Notes: a model not told the origin generated them from the sequence alone. 64,000 nucleotides of DNA from Cynocephalus volans (GCF_027409185.1 NC_084470.1:34647001-34711000), one strand, 5' to 3'. Shown: positions 47,507-59,068, counted from the stretch's first letter. Numbers and translations are program-made.

Positions 47507-48554
47507 CCAATACTACAAAAACAGCTTAGGGTCAAACTGGGTTCCACAGACTCACCTCACCCACAGCCAGAAAAGAAACAGGTGAACCTTTTTCCTCCAG
47601 ATGTATAACTATCTCTTCATAAGAATTTAATGATTTCTGAACTTCTGTACAAATGATTATTTTGACAGATGTTGCTTTAGGTTGTATATATTTTGAACAG
47701 AAAAAATAATACAAGGATAGATATTTCAAAAAAATCTTGTCTAAATTTTTTTCTTTGACCCCTTTCTCCCATCACCCCACCACCCAGCCCCAGTGAAAAT
47801 ATCATCTATTCAGAACCAAAGTTATGTGAATAGAATCCTGGATAGAATATTTCAACACATAATCCAAAAGGTTTATTTGCTAATACTACTCACTGAAGAC
47901 ATGATACATGGATTTCTACAAGTTTTGTGAATGAATTATCCCTAATTGTTCCCAGAAGCACAATAAATAATTTCTTAGAGCTTGATTTATTTTTGCATAT
48001 AATTACAGTAATTTATGAGTAAATTCCACTGCATTTATTGTTTCTAATATATGTACGCAAAACAATTCCCGATTCAAGAGCTTTTATGGAAATACATAAA
48101 AAGTATGGATAGATGGTTATTTTGAAGCATCTAAAATATTGAAGAACAGTATACTTAGTCTTAGGGGAAAAAAGTAATGTCTGTATTTTATTAGAGCTTT
48201 GTCTTCTGCTTTCAAATACATCTATCAGTAAAATAGTAACAAGCTGCCCCCAAAGTGAATTCACTACTGAGTTATTACTTCCCTGACTTTGTTTCTTCAC
48301 ACTGATGAGCTTGGCCGATTCAGTGCAAGGTGAGAAGAAAACAGCTCTTACTATCACGGGATTTAATGAACACATAGAAAAGAGAAATGGATAGTAACAT
48401 AGTTCAATATTTCCTAGAAAATATTTTATTTTGATGCTAAAATAAGGTTATGGATGATCAGAGGAATTTAGAATCTAAATAACAGGAAATTAGGAAAGTT
48501 GTATTAATAGGTATGGTTGTAATATTTAATGATACAATAATAAAACTTTCATTT
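47507..48554. other. Intergenic DNA, no element recognised
   Basis: A 120-codon minus-strand ORF (48013-48375) has no recognisable motif. It lacks support as a gene. Confidence 0.4.
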
Positions 48555-48740
48555 ACACAACAATCATTTAACATTTACAACAATTCTTTGAGGAAGGTAG
48601 AAAATTATTATCCCATTTTAAATATAAATTACTGTGACACATAGTAAAAGTATAATTTACCCAAGATCACACTTCTGGTAAATTGCAGGGCTGAAATTCC
48701 AATGGATATCTATCTAACGCTAAAGACCGTGATTATGATA
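48555..48740 (-). repeat. MIR SINE
   Basis: Plus strand 'atttacaacaattctttgagg', 'ttatcccattttaaatat', 'acccaagatcacacttctgg', 'aattgcagggctgaaattcc' is antisense MIR. Confidence 0.8.
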
Positions 48741-49245
48741 GTACAACACACCCTATATACAGCAGCACAAACAAATTAAACATTTCAAAAAAAGGACCTC
48801 AGCAGGGTGCAGGTTTTCTTCCTCTTCCCTCCCTTCCTTTCTTCTTTTATTTCTTTGAAGTATTGTGGTTTTAGGTACACATTAAATAATCAGTACATAT
48901 ACATGATATTATCAAACAAGGAATTATATCAATATTCTACAATGAGTTCCTAGTTTGGGGTCTATAGATAGATTCCAGGGAGCCCACCACTTTTCTGAAA
49001 CCATTAGTACAATTTAGTTTTCATTTTTCTGGAGTTAAAAAGTGCCTTATGTTCAACACCAAATTCTTGAAAAGATATATGACACATCTCCTCCTTGACA
49101 TTTAAGAATTATTGGCACAACATCTTTACATTTGCAGGCTAAGATTGAAATTCACAGTGCATTCTGAACTATACCTAAGTGTGGCATCCATTCATAATGA
49201 ATATCCAATGTTTGGTCAATCCTAAGGTGATAACACACTAAGTAG

Positions 49246-49330
49246 GAGGGGACTTCAAAAAGTTCATGGAAGGATTTGTATTTTTAAAATTTTTTTCACA
49301 AATTTTTTGATAAATGTGTCTTAGTACTAA
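49246..49330 (+). mobile_element. Possible mariner-type fragment
   Basis: 'ggggacttcaaaaagttcatgg' resembles the terminal repeat of a mariner element (Hsmar2-like). The second end was not found. Confidence 0.3.
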
Positions 49331-49814
49331 AAAATGAAGGTATTTTATTTGCAGTTGCAGTTGTAAAGTATAGCTCCGAATGTTTCTACTGTTTCTCTCT
49401 CTCTCTCCCTCAAAAACTGTATGTGCTCCAGAAAATGTCTCCTAATTGGAAATTATAAAGATGAATAAATTATGGCCAGAAGGCTATAGTCTAATGAAGA
49501 AACCAGACTGAGAGTCAAACAAGTATTTAAAATAATCCCCATACAATAAGAATGTGGATATGACACAGAAGCTTGGGGTACACTTTCCAGAGCTGGCTTC
49601 ACGTGCACTCTCACTCAGCAGGGAAGTGTGATGACTTCTTACTCTAGTCTTTATATCCATTGTGGTTTTCTTGTGGTGTGCATCCCACTGTGCTACAGTA
49701 TAGGGTTAAAAACATTCTCCACAAGCTGCTAAACACAGAATTTTTAGGTACTTCTAACCAGTTACTGTCTAAATTTAAGTACTGGAAATAGATTATATTT
49801 ATTTAATATAAATA

Positions 49815-50410
49815 AGGAGGTCAAGGAGTTTTCTCAATCAACTACAGATAGAGCTACTATATGATCCAGCAATCCCACTGCTGGGTATATATCCAAAGGA
49901 ATGGAAATCATCATGTCAAAGGGATTCCTGCACTCCCATGTTCATTGCAGTTCTACTCACAATAGCCAGAATATGGAACCAACCTAAGTGTCCCTCAGTG
50001 GATGACTGGATAAGGAAAATGTGGTGTATACACACAATGGCATACTACTCAGCCATAAAAAAGAATGAAATTTGGCCATTTGCAGCAACATGGATGAGTC
50101 TGGAGAAAATTGTTAAGTTAAATAAGCTAGACAAAGAAACAGAAATACCACATGTTCTCATTCATAACTGGCTCCTAGGAAGGAAAAAAGGGAGGGAGGA
50201 AAGGAATGAGGTGGGGAAGGAAGAAGAAAGGAATGATGGAAAAAAAGAAAGAAAAGACCACAACAATATGTTGAACTTTGAAAAGAAGAGAATGAACCTG
50301 AGGATAATAGAGATGGGTGGGAGGGAGGGAAGGGGTTTTGGAAGTGATAGGTCGGGCAAGGGCATAAAGAAATATCACAATTTGTAAGAATGAATATGCT
50401 AATAATTGAT
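49815..50410 (+). mobile_element. L1 3' fragment (ORF2 end and 3' UTR)
   Basis: 'actacagatagagctactat', 'gctgggtatatatccaaagg', 'ccatgttcattgcag', 'ggcatactactcagccata' and 'accacatgttctcattcataac' are the ORF2 end. The 149-codon ORF at 49938 includes 'MAYYSAIKKNEIW', a part of ORF2's C-terminus, then reads into a purine-rich tract (50177-50265). A G-rich tract at 50315-50335 has five G runs. The last part of the 3' UTR is missing and a T-run (about 50410-50423) follows instead of poly(A), so the 3' end is rearranged or deleted. Confidence 0.88.
50315..50335 (+). other. G-quadruplex motif in L1 3' UTR
   Basis: GGG runs separated by one or two bases (five runs). Same relative place as in the copies at 46284 and 56463. 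Confidence 0.7.
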
Positions 50411-50423
50411 AATTTTTTTTTTT

Positions 50424-53400
50424 TAAAGTCGTGGTAAAATTTAGAGTTTCTCAATCAGATGATCTTAGTTAGGCTCCTGGTCCAAAATAGTTGACTCAAC
50501 AATTGTGCTTTGTGTTTCTATCTCTTCAAATCCCATTAAAATGATAAAGGAAATGTAAAATTAAAAATAAATCGATATTAGCACTAGAAAGTAGAAGACC
50601 ATTAGCAGAACAAAAATTTGAGGAATTTATAGAAGATTTAAAGTAGGTAAGCTCAAACAATGTACAACCCAAAAGAGCTAAGAAATGTGCAATCTGCAGA
50701 GGTTAAGAAGAAAGTCAGTGCTTAAAATTTACAAAAATGGTTAAAAATTTAAAAACATATATTGGCTTTAAAGTACAAAAGGTGTAAACCTCTAATGTTA
50801 ACAATACTTGCTTAAATGTCCTCTGTACTTAAAATTGTCATAGTTGTCTTATACATAGTATATATAAAAATTCTATTACATTTGCTAATGAATTTAGATA
50901 TTCTCACTTGGCAAGTGTTCCTAAATATGATGATGGTCACTGAGAAACTAGAGCCAACCATATTAAGTTAGTTATGTTAGGCCAAATAATTTTTTAAAAA
51001 TTAATGGGTTTTTTAAATGTTTTTGTATGATAAAATATTTACATTTACTGTTGATGTGGAGACACTTTACTGTGTTTGATATTTGGGTCAGTGCCTCCAA
51101 AAATGATTGGAAAATAGTGAATTTTCTTAGTGGAACTTTCGAGATAGCTCCAATAATTCAGGTAGCAAGGTTGGAAGCAAAGTCAGACCCTAGGATTGAC
51201 AGATAGAAGGCTTAACTAAGGAGCTGACTAGCTGAGAAGGTCTAGCCAGGTTAAAGCTCTAAGTACAGCTTGCTAAGTCATGTGGACAGCCCACAGGAGA
51301 TTCACAAAGCAGGTGAGAGGGCTGGAGGACGAAGCTAGCAAGGACCTCAGGGAACATCTGGATCTATGTTGCCAGAGAAGACCCCATTCTCAGAAAAAAT
51401 GTATTTCAGAATCCCAGAAAAATAAGCCAAAGGGACAACAGTTTCCCAGAAGCCTCATCAAATTAATTACACAGAGTGCTGAGTTAAGACATTTTATCAA
51501 CAGCTTTGGTCAATCAAGATCTTCATTTACATACATAAAGGAACTGCCCAAATGTTTGAGGAAAAAGATTGGCAGGAAAGACTGCAAAAACAAGAAGTAA
51601 CCCCAAGAAACAGAGGTAAATCATTAATGAGAAGAAATCTTTAAGGGAAATAAATGTATGATTTGTATCTTCAAAGAGTTTCAAGATGCTATCATATAAT
51701 TAAATATAGACGTTCCGGTTATTTACAAAACAAAACCAAAAAAACCACAAAGTTCCCAGAAGTGAAAAGCATGGTTACTAAATTTTTCTAAAAGGAAAAA
51801 AAGAAAGAAAAGAAAGCTCCACAGAAATAGAGAATTTCCCAATGGTAAAAGATTAAATCAGTATATTAGAAGGGATTCTTCCAGAACACAGAAACAGAGT
51901 ATTGATACACCTCTCCCCTGCCCCACTCTCCTAGACAGTGAAATCCCTAAGGATAATTCTACAAGTTGCCAGAAAGAAGAAAGAAGATACCTATGAAAAA
52001 AACAGGGACCAAACTCATTTGTAACAAGGAATGTTACTCAAACTAAAACACAAAATACCAGTGCAACATTATGTAAAATGTACTAAGAAAATTTTTAACC
52101 TGCTGTACCCCCCTCAAAAATATTCAAAACAGAGAAATTTTTATATGTACAAATTCTTAGAAAAATCACTACCCATGGAATTTTAAAAAAGAAGTATGAT
52201 ACGTGCAACCAAATTGAAAAATGAATTGAGGGGAAAAGAAATACTTGATATACAAGAAAAAGAATGAGCAGACAAAACTGCTAAGGATAGTGTTCAACTT
52301 AATATATTTGTTAATAATGCAATTTATATTATTAAAACAAAAATGAATAATACAATAAAAATGGATATTAAGAAATGGCTGAAAAAAAATTCTATGGAAA
52401 CAAGCTTCACACAATTTTTTTTCTAAAAATCAAAAGCAAAGATTATTTACAAATTAATCTGGAAGCATTACAATTTAAAGTTGCTTTTCTGGAAGTTTGC
52501 AGAGTGGATTGGAGACAGAAGAAGATAATTTTTATTCTTTACATATGTCTTTATTGTTTGAATTATGTGCAATGAGCATATAACACTATATCATTTCTTA
52601 AAAAAAAAAAAAAAACTAAACATAGCTATGGCCATAGGATAGGTCTCCTATTTACCTAAACAAATAATTTATTACCTAAGCAAATAATTTATACAGTAAA
52701 ATACTAAAGAATTATTTCCTTTACAATTACAGCATTCAATTTAAAGCAAATAGGTTTAATGTCAAGCATTAAACATGATGCTAGTTGATGCATTTTATAG
52801 CAGCACTTTATCAGTTTATTACATAATGAATTAGCCTATCAATATTGATAATAGCCAAATGGATTGCGAATGTACACAACGGTCTATGATTTTTATTTCC
52901 CTCTGCTCCATAATGCATCATACAAAAATACAAACTCTTTTTCATGCCATTAACACCTAAGGCAACTTGAAGGAGGCTTTTCGCATCTCTACTATCTCCT
53001 TTCTCTCCACCCTCCTTAGGCAGCTCCACTGCTCACTGTCATTCATTTCTAATCTTGTGGTTTATCAACTTAGTTCCATGCTTGTCCATTAATCCAGTTT
53101 GGCACCCTTGTACCCACATCTCTCAGCTTGGAAATTCAAGCTGTGAACACTCATCTTTGAGTGAACACAAACATCTACATTTCCTGTCTGTTTTTAGCAA
53201 CAACTGCTTTATTACAGAAACAATCTGGCTTCTGGTTCTTAGACTTTTTCTTTTTTTTACTATCCTAGTATGTTTTTTCGCATTACCTCCTATAATTGCT
53301 CTCCATCTGCTGTTTTTCTTATGAAGTCTTACTCCCTCTCATGCTTTTGATGTTTGAGCCACTATGCTAAGGTTGTAGACAAGCATCCCAAGCCTGCACC

Positions 53401-53682
53401 TGTTGACTGGCAACTTGACTGATGTACCCACATTCCTTTCAAAAAAGCACCTTGTCCATTGGGACATTCTATAAAAGCATATGATTGTCACCACTTTTGG
53501 TGCAAACCAAAAGAGTAAGGAAGAGTTAAGAAGGACTAAGAAGGAGTTTATGAAGATTGTGGGTGAACCAGTATAAATTTGGGGATAAACTTATTTATAT
53601 TTTCAGCACTTGCTACTTCTTATTATAGAATCTCACAGACTTACAATTTATTCTATACAATAGTTCTTCTAATTTTTATAGA
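50424..53682. other. Intergenic DNA, largely unassigned
   Basis: 3.2 kb without a named element. A 106-codon plus-strand ORF at 51280-51600 is Lys/Arg-rich but unrecognised. An A-run lies at about 52599-52614. A perfect 14-bp palindrome TATCAATATTGATA is at 52837-52850. Confidence 0.4.
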
Positions 53683-54496
53683 CAAGTGTTTCTCAACTAA
53701 GAGCATTTTTCCCCCTAGGGAACATTTAGCAATATCTAGGGACACAGTCATGTGGCACATAACATTTTGGTCAACGACAGACTGCATATACAGCAATGGT
53801 CCCAAAAGATTTTAATGGAGCTGAAAAAACTCCTGTTGCATAATTACGTCCTGCTGTCATTACATTGTAGCACAATTACTTTATTTTTAAAAATAAATCT
53901 GGTGTGTCCAAAGTGAACAGTGTTTATAAAGTCTGCAGTGGTGTTCAACAGCGTCCTAGGCCTTCACATTCACTCACCACTCAATCACTGACTCACCCCG
54001 AGCAACTTCCAGTCCCACAAGCTCCATTCATGTGTAAGTGCCCTATACAGGTTTACCATTTTTTATCTTTTATATTGTATTTTTACTGTACCTTCTTATG
54101 TTTAGATATGATTAGATATACAAATATGTACTACCGTGTTACAATCACAAACAGTATTTAGAACAGTAACATGCTGTACAGGTTTGTGGTCTAAGAGCAA
54201 TACTCTATACCATACAGCCTAGGTGTGTAGTCAGCTATCCCATCTAGGTTTGCGTAAGTGCACTCTACGATGTTTGCGCAATGGCAAAATTGCTCAATGA
54301 CACATTTCTCAGAAGGTATCCCATTGTGAAGTGACACATGACTGTATTTTTGGTTGTCACAAATGAGAAATGCCACTGATGTTTAGTAGGTAGAGGCCAG
54401 AGATCCCTCCAAACATTCCACAATACTTAGGACAGCACCCACAACAAAGAATTATCTAGCCAAAAACATTAATAATGCTGAGGCTGAGAAACCTTT
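53683..54496 (+). mobile_element. MER20 (hAT) interrupted by a MER2-like element
   Basis: Outer pieces 53683-53744 and 54345-54496 join to a MER20-like sequence of about 210 bp. The left part has 'gtttctcaactaagagc' and 'cccctagggaacatttagc'; the right part has 'tttttggttgtcacaaatg', 'ggtagaggccagagatcc' and 'acaacaaagaattatctagcc', ending 'gctgagaaacc'. A possible 8-bp duplication (tttataga / tttatcta) is imperfect. Confidence 0.85.
53745..54344 (-). mobile_element. MER2-like Tigger-family DNA transposon
   Basis: 600 bp with terminal inverted repeats: CAGTCATGTGGCACATAAC at 53745 and, on the other strand from 54344, CAGTCATGTGTCACTTCAC. The internal sequence ('catacagcctaggtgtgtag', 'acaggtttgtggtctaagag', 'ctaggccttcacattcactc') follows the MER2-type consensus. 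The TA target is kept at the right (54345-54346) and mutated to CA at the left. Non-autonomous; the short ORFs (61-85 codons) are not transposase. It sits inside MER20. Confidence 0.8.
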
Positions 54497-55018
54497 ATCT
54501 AAACTCTATACTTAGCTGCTAGTTCCATGACAGGAAAATCATGTTCTTGCACATCAGAGTAAACAAATATTTCTAATTCTCCTCTCCTTCCTGTCACTTT
54601 ACTTTCTCCTTGAGGTTAAATATGGCCCTCTGACTTTGTCACTGAAATATAAGGGAGTATGAGAAAATTCAGAGGCAAGAACATTTCAGAACTGGCATGT
54701 GATTTTTTTCATCTTCTTATTTTCCTTCCCATATAGACTAAAAATTTGTGTTCCAAAAATTGTCAAGGATTTCTCAGCCCACATCAGACTGAGGAGGAAT
54801 AAGTTGTATGAGTGGAAAACTCAGGCTTTATTTGAAAATGCATTCATTTTACACTTAGAATTAAATGATATTTAGCTGGGTATAGAACTCTACAATACTT
54901 ATTTTCCATTAGCACTCTGAAAATAATATTTTATTATCTTCTAGCTTGATAGGAATTAAATTGTCAGTCAAATTAATTTTTATTTGTAGGTAAACTATCT
55001 TTTTTTCTGGTTACTTTT
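54497..55018. repeat. Old repeat flank, possibly L1M
   Basis: From about 54870 to the L1 insertion, and continuing at 56591-56700, text such as 'ctgggtatagaactctac', 'attatcttctagcttgatagg' and 'ggttacttttaaaatgttctctgtatttt' resembles a common ancient repeat. Family uncertain. It is the pre-insertion host sequence. Confidence 0.3.
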
Positions 55019-55033
55019 AAAATGTTCTCTGTA
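55019..55033 (+). repeat. Target-site duplication, left (15 bp)
   Basis: AAAATGTTCTCTGTA, identical to 56576-56590. The site CTTTT/AAAATG fits L1 endonuclease preference. Confidence 0.92.
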
Positions 55034-55530
55034 TGTTTATTTTTCCTTTGGTTGCCTGTGCTTTTGGGGTCGTATTCATGAAGTCTGTGCCCAGTCCTAT
55101 TTCCTGAAGTGTTTCTCCTATGTTTTCTTTAAGAAGTTTTATTGTTTCAGGGTGTATATTTAATTCTTTAATCCATTTTGAGTTGACTTTAGTGTATGGT
55201 GAAAGATATGGGTCTAGTTTCATTCTCCTGCATATTGATATCCAGTTCTCCCAGCACCATTTGCTAAAGAGGCATTCTCTTCCCCAGTGTATAGGCTTGG
55301 TGCCTTTGTCAAAGATCAGATGGCTGTAGGTGTGTGGGTTGATTTCTGGATTCTCTATTCTATTCCATTGATCAGTGTGTCTGTTTTTATGCCAGTACCA
55401 TACTGTTTTGGTTATTATAGCCTTGTAGCATAGCTTTAAGTCAGGTAGTGTTATGCCTCCAGCTTTATTTTTTTTGCTCAGTGTTGCTTTGGCTATGTGT
55501 GGTCTTTTGTTATTCCATATCAAACTAAAG
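55034..55530 (-). mobile_element. L1 ORF2, inverted 5' part of a young L1 insertion
   Basis: The minus strand from 55530 reads ORF2: '[17 protein letters not shown]', '[11 protein letters not shown]', '[18 protein letters not shown]', '[20 protein letters not shown]', '[19 protein letters not shown]' and 'KAQATKGK', open over about 165 codons. It is inverted relative to the rest of the same insertion and stops just where the sense part begins. The left end abuts the duplication at 55033. The intact frame indicates youth. Confidence 0.95.
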
Positions 55531-56321
55531 AGTTTCTGCACAGCAAAAGAAACAATTAACAGAGTTAAAAGACAACCAACAGAGTGGGAGAAAATATTTG
55601 CAAAGTATGCATCTGACAAAGGATTAATATCCAGAATATACAGGGAACTGAAACAACTTTACAAGAAAAAAACAAGCAACCCAATTAAAAAATGGGCAAA
55701 AGAGCTAAGGAGGCATTTTTCTAAGGAAGATATACAAATGGCCAACAGACATGTGAAAAAGTGCTCAACATCACTCAGCAACCGGGAAATGCAAATCAAA
55801 ACTACACTGAGATAGCATCTCACCCCAGTTAGGATGGCTAAAATCCAAAAGTCTCTGAAAGATAAATGCTGGCAAGGTTGCAGAGAAAAAGGAACTCTCA
55901 TACATTGTTAGTGGGACTGCAAAATGGTGCAGCCTCTATGGAAAATAGTATGGAGGTTCCTCAAAAAATTGCAGATAGACCTACCATATGACCCAGCTAT
56001 CCCACTGCTGAGAATATACCCAGAGGAATGGAAATCATCAAGTCGAAGGTATACCTGTTCCCCAATGTTCATCGCAGCATTCTTTACAATAGCCAAGAGC
56101 TGGAACCAGCCCAAATGTCCATCATCAGATGAGTGGATATGGAAAATGTGGTATATCTACACAATGGAATACTACTCAGCTATAAAAACGAATGAAATAC
56201 TGCCATTTGCAACAACATGGATGGACCAAGAGAGAATTATATTAAGTGCAACAAGTCAGGCACAGAAAGAGAAATACCACATGTTCTCACTTATTGGTGG
56301 GAGCTAAAAATAAATAAATAA

Positions 56322-56322
<1 letters not shown>

Positions 56323-56367
<45 letters not shown>

Positions 56368-56374
56368 ACACACA
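56323..56374. repeat. (CA)n microsatellite in L1 3' UTR
   Basis: Nearly perfect ca tract with one cata interruption, between ORF2 and the G-rich tract. It occupies the place of the purine tracts in the older copies. Val/Cys-rich minus-strand ORFs are artefacts. Confidence 0.95.
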
Positions 56375-56382
56375 AAAAAAAC

Positions 56383-56493
56383 GGGGGTGGGGTGGGGGGA
56401 GAAGACATAACAACAACAACTCCTTGAAGTTGATACGACAAGCAAACAGAAAGGACATTGTTGGGTGGGAGGGGGGAGAGGGAGGAGGGAGGG
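56383..56493 (+). other. G-rich tracts of L1 3' UTR (G-quadruplex motifs)
   Basis: G5-T-G4-T-G6 at 56383-56399 and a second set of GGG runs at 56463-56493, compatible with quadruplex folding. Known as a conserved property of L1 3' UTRs. Confidence 0.75.
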
Positions 56494-56575
56494 AGGTTTT
56501 GGTAATGGGCCACAATAATCAACCACATTGTATATCGACAAAATAAAATTTAAAAAAATAAAAATAAAATAAAAT

Positions 56576-56590
56576 AAAATGTTCTCTGTA
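56576..56590 (+). repeat. Target-site duplication, right (15 bp)
   Basis: Exact copy of 55019-55033. Confidence 0.92.
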
Positions 56591-58160
56591 TTTTAATTTT
56601 TAAAGATGTTTTGCAGTATCAATTACTCTACTTAGAACTAAATATGATTCATGTCTGAGAAAGATGTATGCCTATTTTAAACAATTTTGGAAAATCATTG
56701 TCATTTTATTCTTCTTTATTCCCCCCCTCTTTATTCTACGTCATTCAAGATGCTGTGTCAACATCTCGATTGTGCATTATAATTCAAAACTCCATTTTTA
56801 TTAGCTTCCCTTTTATATTTGTTTGGTTTTTATGTACTCGTAACTTTTTCTGGTAACTCTCTCATGTGTACCTTCAAATACACTAATCCTGTTTTCAGAG
56901 CTGTCAAACCTGCTGCTTCATTTACCTGAGTTTTAAATATCTCAACTATAATTTTCATACATAATGAATTTGATTAGTTTCCACTTCTCCAATTGTTTTT
57001 CATTACCATTACATCTTCCATTATGTGCTCTGGTTCTTCCCTATCACTAATAAATTTTACAAATGGTTATTTAGAGTTTCTTTGCGAGTACTCTATTACA
57101 TCCTGGTTTCAGTTGTTTCATAGAACTTGTTGGAGCTTAAATGTTAATCTTTAAGTTTAAATTCACAATACACAGGCTGTGTAAATTTGGACTCTACCTA
57201 CAGAGCACTGGTTTAAAAGTTCAATTTCCATCCCCTTTTCCCTACTCTACCCATTCGTACTTAAAGCCCTGATAGATATATAACTTCCTTGCCACTCTCC
57301 TGTTTCATGGATAGAGTTATTTAAATCCCCTTCTTATGAAGGGAGCTATCCCTGTAGGGTCATAGCTTCATGCAGGAGCCTCTACTCCAATTTCTTGTGT
57401 CCCACATGTAGGTGGATAATAAATCCAGGCCCTAAGGCAAAATGCCTATATTTAATCTTAAAATCCTCAAGAGGAAGCATTTTCACCTTGTTTCTGGAAT
57501 ATGAGAATTTCTTTAAGCTGAAATATGCACTCTTTTTTAATTACTGCTACAGTTTCCTATATTTTTACCTCTATGGGCACAGACAGGAAAGTTTACTCGA
57601 ATTCACTCAGTTAGGTTTCAAAACAGACCATCAATTATGTCAAGGACACATTTAATGTGTCCAAAATATATGTCTAATCCCTCCACATAATAATAGCAAA
57701 ACTTTTAGCAGCATATATTCACAAAACATGAAGGAAATCCTTTTATTCATCCATAAATTCTAAAGAATATTGTTTTATCCATGCATAAATTCCTGTTTTT
57801 ATTAGAATAACCAAAAGGTTTCTCAGGTGTTTGTACTAACATACTGGAGGAGTCTAAATAACCCCCAAAGTTCTGCTTATCCATTTTGTAGGCTCTAAGT
57901 TTGTGCTTACATGTATGCACTCTATGCAGGACCATAGATGAGCCTATGCTCATAGAAACTGGAGAAAAAATGAAAATGTGGGGCAATTATTTCAAAATTA
58001 TTAGGAATTTCAAGAGAGTGACTGCTGAGCATTTAACTAAGCACAGGACCCTTCTGAGCATTGTAGCCCTGTGTGACTGCACAAGTCATGTGCCCATAAA
58101 GCAGGCTTTGCTTCTATGTGTAAAACTTCTAAGACTCAGTGAACCCAATTCAATCGTTTA
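56591..58160. other. Intergenic DNA, mostly unassigned
   Basis: The beginning (to about 57100) may continue the ancient repeat split by the L1. No gene; ORFs of 62-92 codons show no motif. 58025-58085 contains 'cttctgagcattgtagcc...gtgactgcacaagtcatgtgcccataaagc', a string reminiscent of an old dispersed repeat I cannot name. Confidence 0.35.
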
Positions 58161-58164
58161 TCCA

Positions 58165-58235
58165 ATGTGTTTTTATTGATTTTCTATGTCCAAATGCTGT
58201 GATAGAACACGAATAAAAGAAGGCAACATTGTGTA
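58165..58235 (-). repeat. Possible L2 3' end fragment
   Basis: 'gtttttattgattttctatgtccaaatgctgtgatag' resembles the antisense L2 3' end, short and weak. Confidence 0.3.
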
Positions 58236-59068
58236 ATGAAATTACTGCACAAGTATTTCATTTTGCTAATTAAATTAAAATTAGCAACTATGTTGATTCT
58301 AAAACTCATAAAATTCAAAAATGTAATACAAATATGAAGTTCCTCTAAGAAAAATCCTTCTTTAGTGGATGCTTAGAAAGTTTTGGACTCTATTGTGATG
58401 ATTCTAAGACTTGTCATGCAATACATGATAAGGAATTCTTAAAGTGGTGTAGAGTTACAGAGCTATAATTGAGAGTTATGTGTTCAAAGTTACAGCCAGC
58501 AAGGTCTCTACTGAAAGGAGATCCGGCAGCAGGATCAACTACATGCATAAATTTCAAAGTATGCTGGTATATGCTCTTTTTTTCTTTTTCTATTTAAAAA
58601 AAAAATTTTTTTTTTAGTTGAAACACATGGAGAACACAAGATGGAGAAAGTTCTGTGCTCCAGCATTTTCATCAGCAAGAACAGCTGGAACCTAAGTATA
58701 GATAAGGCTCTGAACACAGCAGTTAGTACTATTAAGACTCTCAACATGGGAAGCAGCCGGGGTTGTGCTAAATGTTGGCGCTTCAAACCTCAAAGCTTGG
58801 GGAGGAATCAGGGTCAGCAAACAGAAATGTCAGGAGGCCACCCCATAAATGGACTCCCCGGTGTTAGAAGGAAGAAAACAAAAACAAAACAAAGAAAAAG
58901 TGACTCCAAAATAGCGACAATCAGTATCGTTACCAGAGTCACAACATCTTGTGTTTTGAGTTAAGTTGATTTAAGTTTTGAACCCTGACTCAACTGCTAA
59001 CTATATGTATGAATTGAGTAAGTTGCTTTAATTCTCTTGGTCTCAGTTTTCATATATATATATATGTA

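Larger units (their letters stand above)
55531..56575 (+). mobile_element. L1 3' part (ORF2 C-terminus, 3' UTR, A-rich tail)
   Basis: The sense part starts '[20 protein letters not shown]' and continues '[20 protein letters not shown]', '[17 protein letters not shown]' to 55815, then, after a frame change, 'YDPAIPLLRIYPEEW', 'MEYYSAIKTNEILPFATTW' ending near 56307. The 3' UTR has a (CA)n tract (56323-56374), G-rich tracts, and the terminal 'gggccacaataatcaacc...tatatcgacaaaataaaat' followed by an A-rich aaaat-repeat tail. Flanked by a perfect 15-bp duplication. At the inversion junction, 'atcaaactaaagag' can be read on both arms, a short microhomology. A few frameshifts make the ORF2 remnant non-functional; it is also far too short to be active. 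Confidence 0.96.

Noticed and set aside
48013-48375. 120-codon minus-strand ORF
   Set aside because: No motif and AT-rich composition; length is within chance for a 64-kb window.
49938-50387. 149-codon ORF as a gene
   Set aside because: The first third is L1 ORF2 C-terminus, the rest a purine-rich L1 3' UTR tract.
51280-51600. 106-codon basic ORF
   Set aside because: No recognisable motif, no poly(A) tail or splice signals that would support a gene or retrocopy.
55017-55619. 200-codon ORF as a possible host gene
   Set aside because: It is L1 ORF2 in the inverted arm, plus a run-on across the inversion junction.
56287-56541. Three overlapping minus-strand ORFs with poly-Val/Cys
   Set aside because: Read through the (CA)n and G-rich tracts of the L1 3' UTR; not genes.
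58641-58964. 107-codon ORF starting near an A/T-run
   Set aside because: Composition drifts to Lys/Thr-rich simple sequence and no family is recognised.
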